Assembly (NCBI RefSeq): GCF_900452865.1
Contig: NZ_UGOZ01000001.1
Location: 2,830,001 to 2,894,000 of the forward strand
DNA length: 64,000 bases
Reading direction: 5' to 3'
Source: Legionella taurinensis
GTDB lineage: Bacteria; Pseudomonadota; Gammaproteobacteria; Legionellales; Legionellaceae
Shown here: positions 63,970 to 64,000 of the stretch, piece by piece
Position numbering within the stretch: position 1 is the first letter of the stretch
Layout of the letters: every line of letters starts with the position of its first letter
Made by a program: the position numbers and the translations under genes
The notes under the pieces: generated by a model
Database searches by the model: none
Told to the model about the DNA's origin: nothing
Seen by the model: only the letters and a program-made list of their open reading frames with translations

Positions 63970-64000
63970 ATGACTGAACCCACTAAACCCTATCGTAAAC
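63970..64000 (+). CDS. Start of a gene cut by the window edge
   Basis: Ten codons are visible (MTEPTKPYRK), behind a good promoter. There is only a weak ribosome binding site. The product cannot be identified from this fragment. Confidence 0.5.
   Translation, partial: MTEPTKPYRK

Overview
The window is a stretch of chromosome from a gammaproteobacterium, most likely a Legionella species. Three things suggest this. Fur, RecR, Ffh, TrmD and the other housekeeping proteins are of gammaproteobacterial type. A stand-alone IcmL/DotI-like protein is present at 33849-34304. Several very large proteins without recognisable relatives are scattered between housekeeping operons, which is how Dot/Icm effector genes are usually distributed in Legionella. 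The DNA looks clearly richer in G+C than L. pneumophila, so a different species is likely; the species cannot be named from the sequence alone. No rRNA, tRNA, CRISPR array, insertion sequence or phage gene was seen.

Layout. 1-5202: dnaX (cut by the window edge), ybaB and recR, then a DUF547 protein and a membrane sulfatase-like enzyme, all on the plus strand. 5183-9243: three proteins of unknown function and a response regulator that lacks its phospho-acceptor aspartate. 9380-14749: a two-gene RND efflux system and a convergent CNNM/CBS transporter-like protein. 14906-18309: ffh, then rpsP-rimM-trmD-rplS closed by a perfect hairpin. 18319-22472: an alkylated-DNA methyltransferase, an unknown protein, a small secreted protein, a 2OG-Fe(II) oxygenase and an ABC-2 exporter. 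22469-28696: two large divergent genes, one encoding a Toprim protein with a possible second nuclease motif and the other a coiled-coil protein. 28693-33719: htpX-like protease with lemA, a decayed fusion-gene relic, and uvrA. 33849-40040: IcmL-like protein, BON protein, hot-dog protein, GT87-like membrane protein and a diguanylate cyclase.

40236-44407 is a tightly overlapping four-gene operon: C39/papain-like peptidase, RLAN/RimK-type ATP-grasp ligase, GCS2-type ligase and N-formylglutamate amidohydrolase-like enzyme. It pairs two amide-bond-forming enzymes with two hydrolases. This is the best candidate for a little-studied biochemical system in the window. 44391-48611 holds a small secreted protein, a HerA-like ATPase, fur, bamE, rnfH, ratA and an esterase. 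48798-49988 is a candidate nuclease with features of a secreted effector. 50019-53831 is lptM-dapF-trkA-trkH. 53966-62461 encodes one 2831-residue protein of unknown function. The window ends with small stress or envelope genes (including a CsbD-family protein), a 378-base region without a convincing gene, and the first codons of another gene behind a good promoter.

All calls were made by reading the sequence. Family names rest on visible motifs and on remembered family features; no database search was run.
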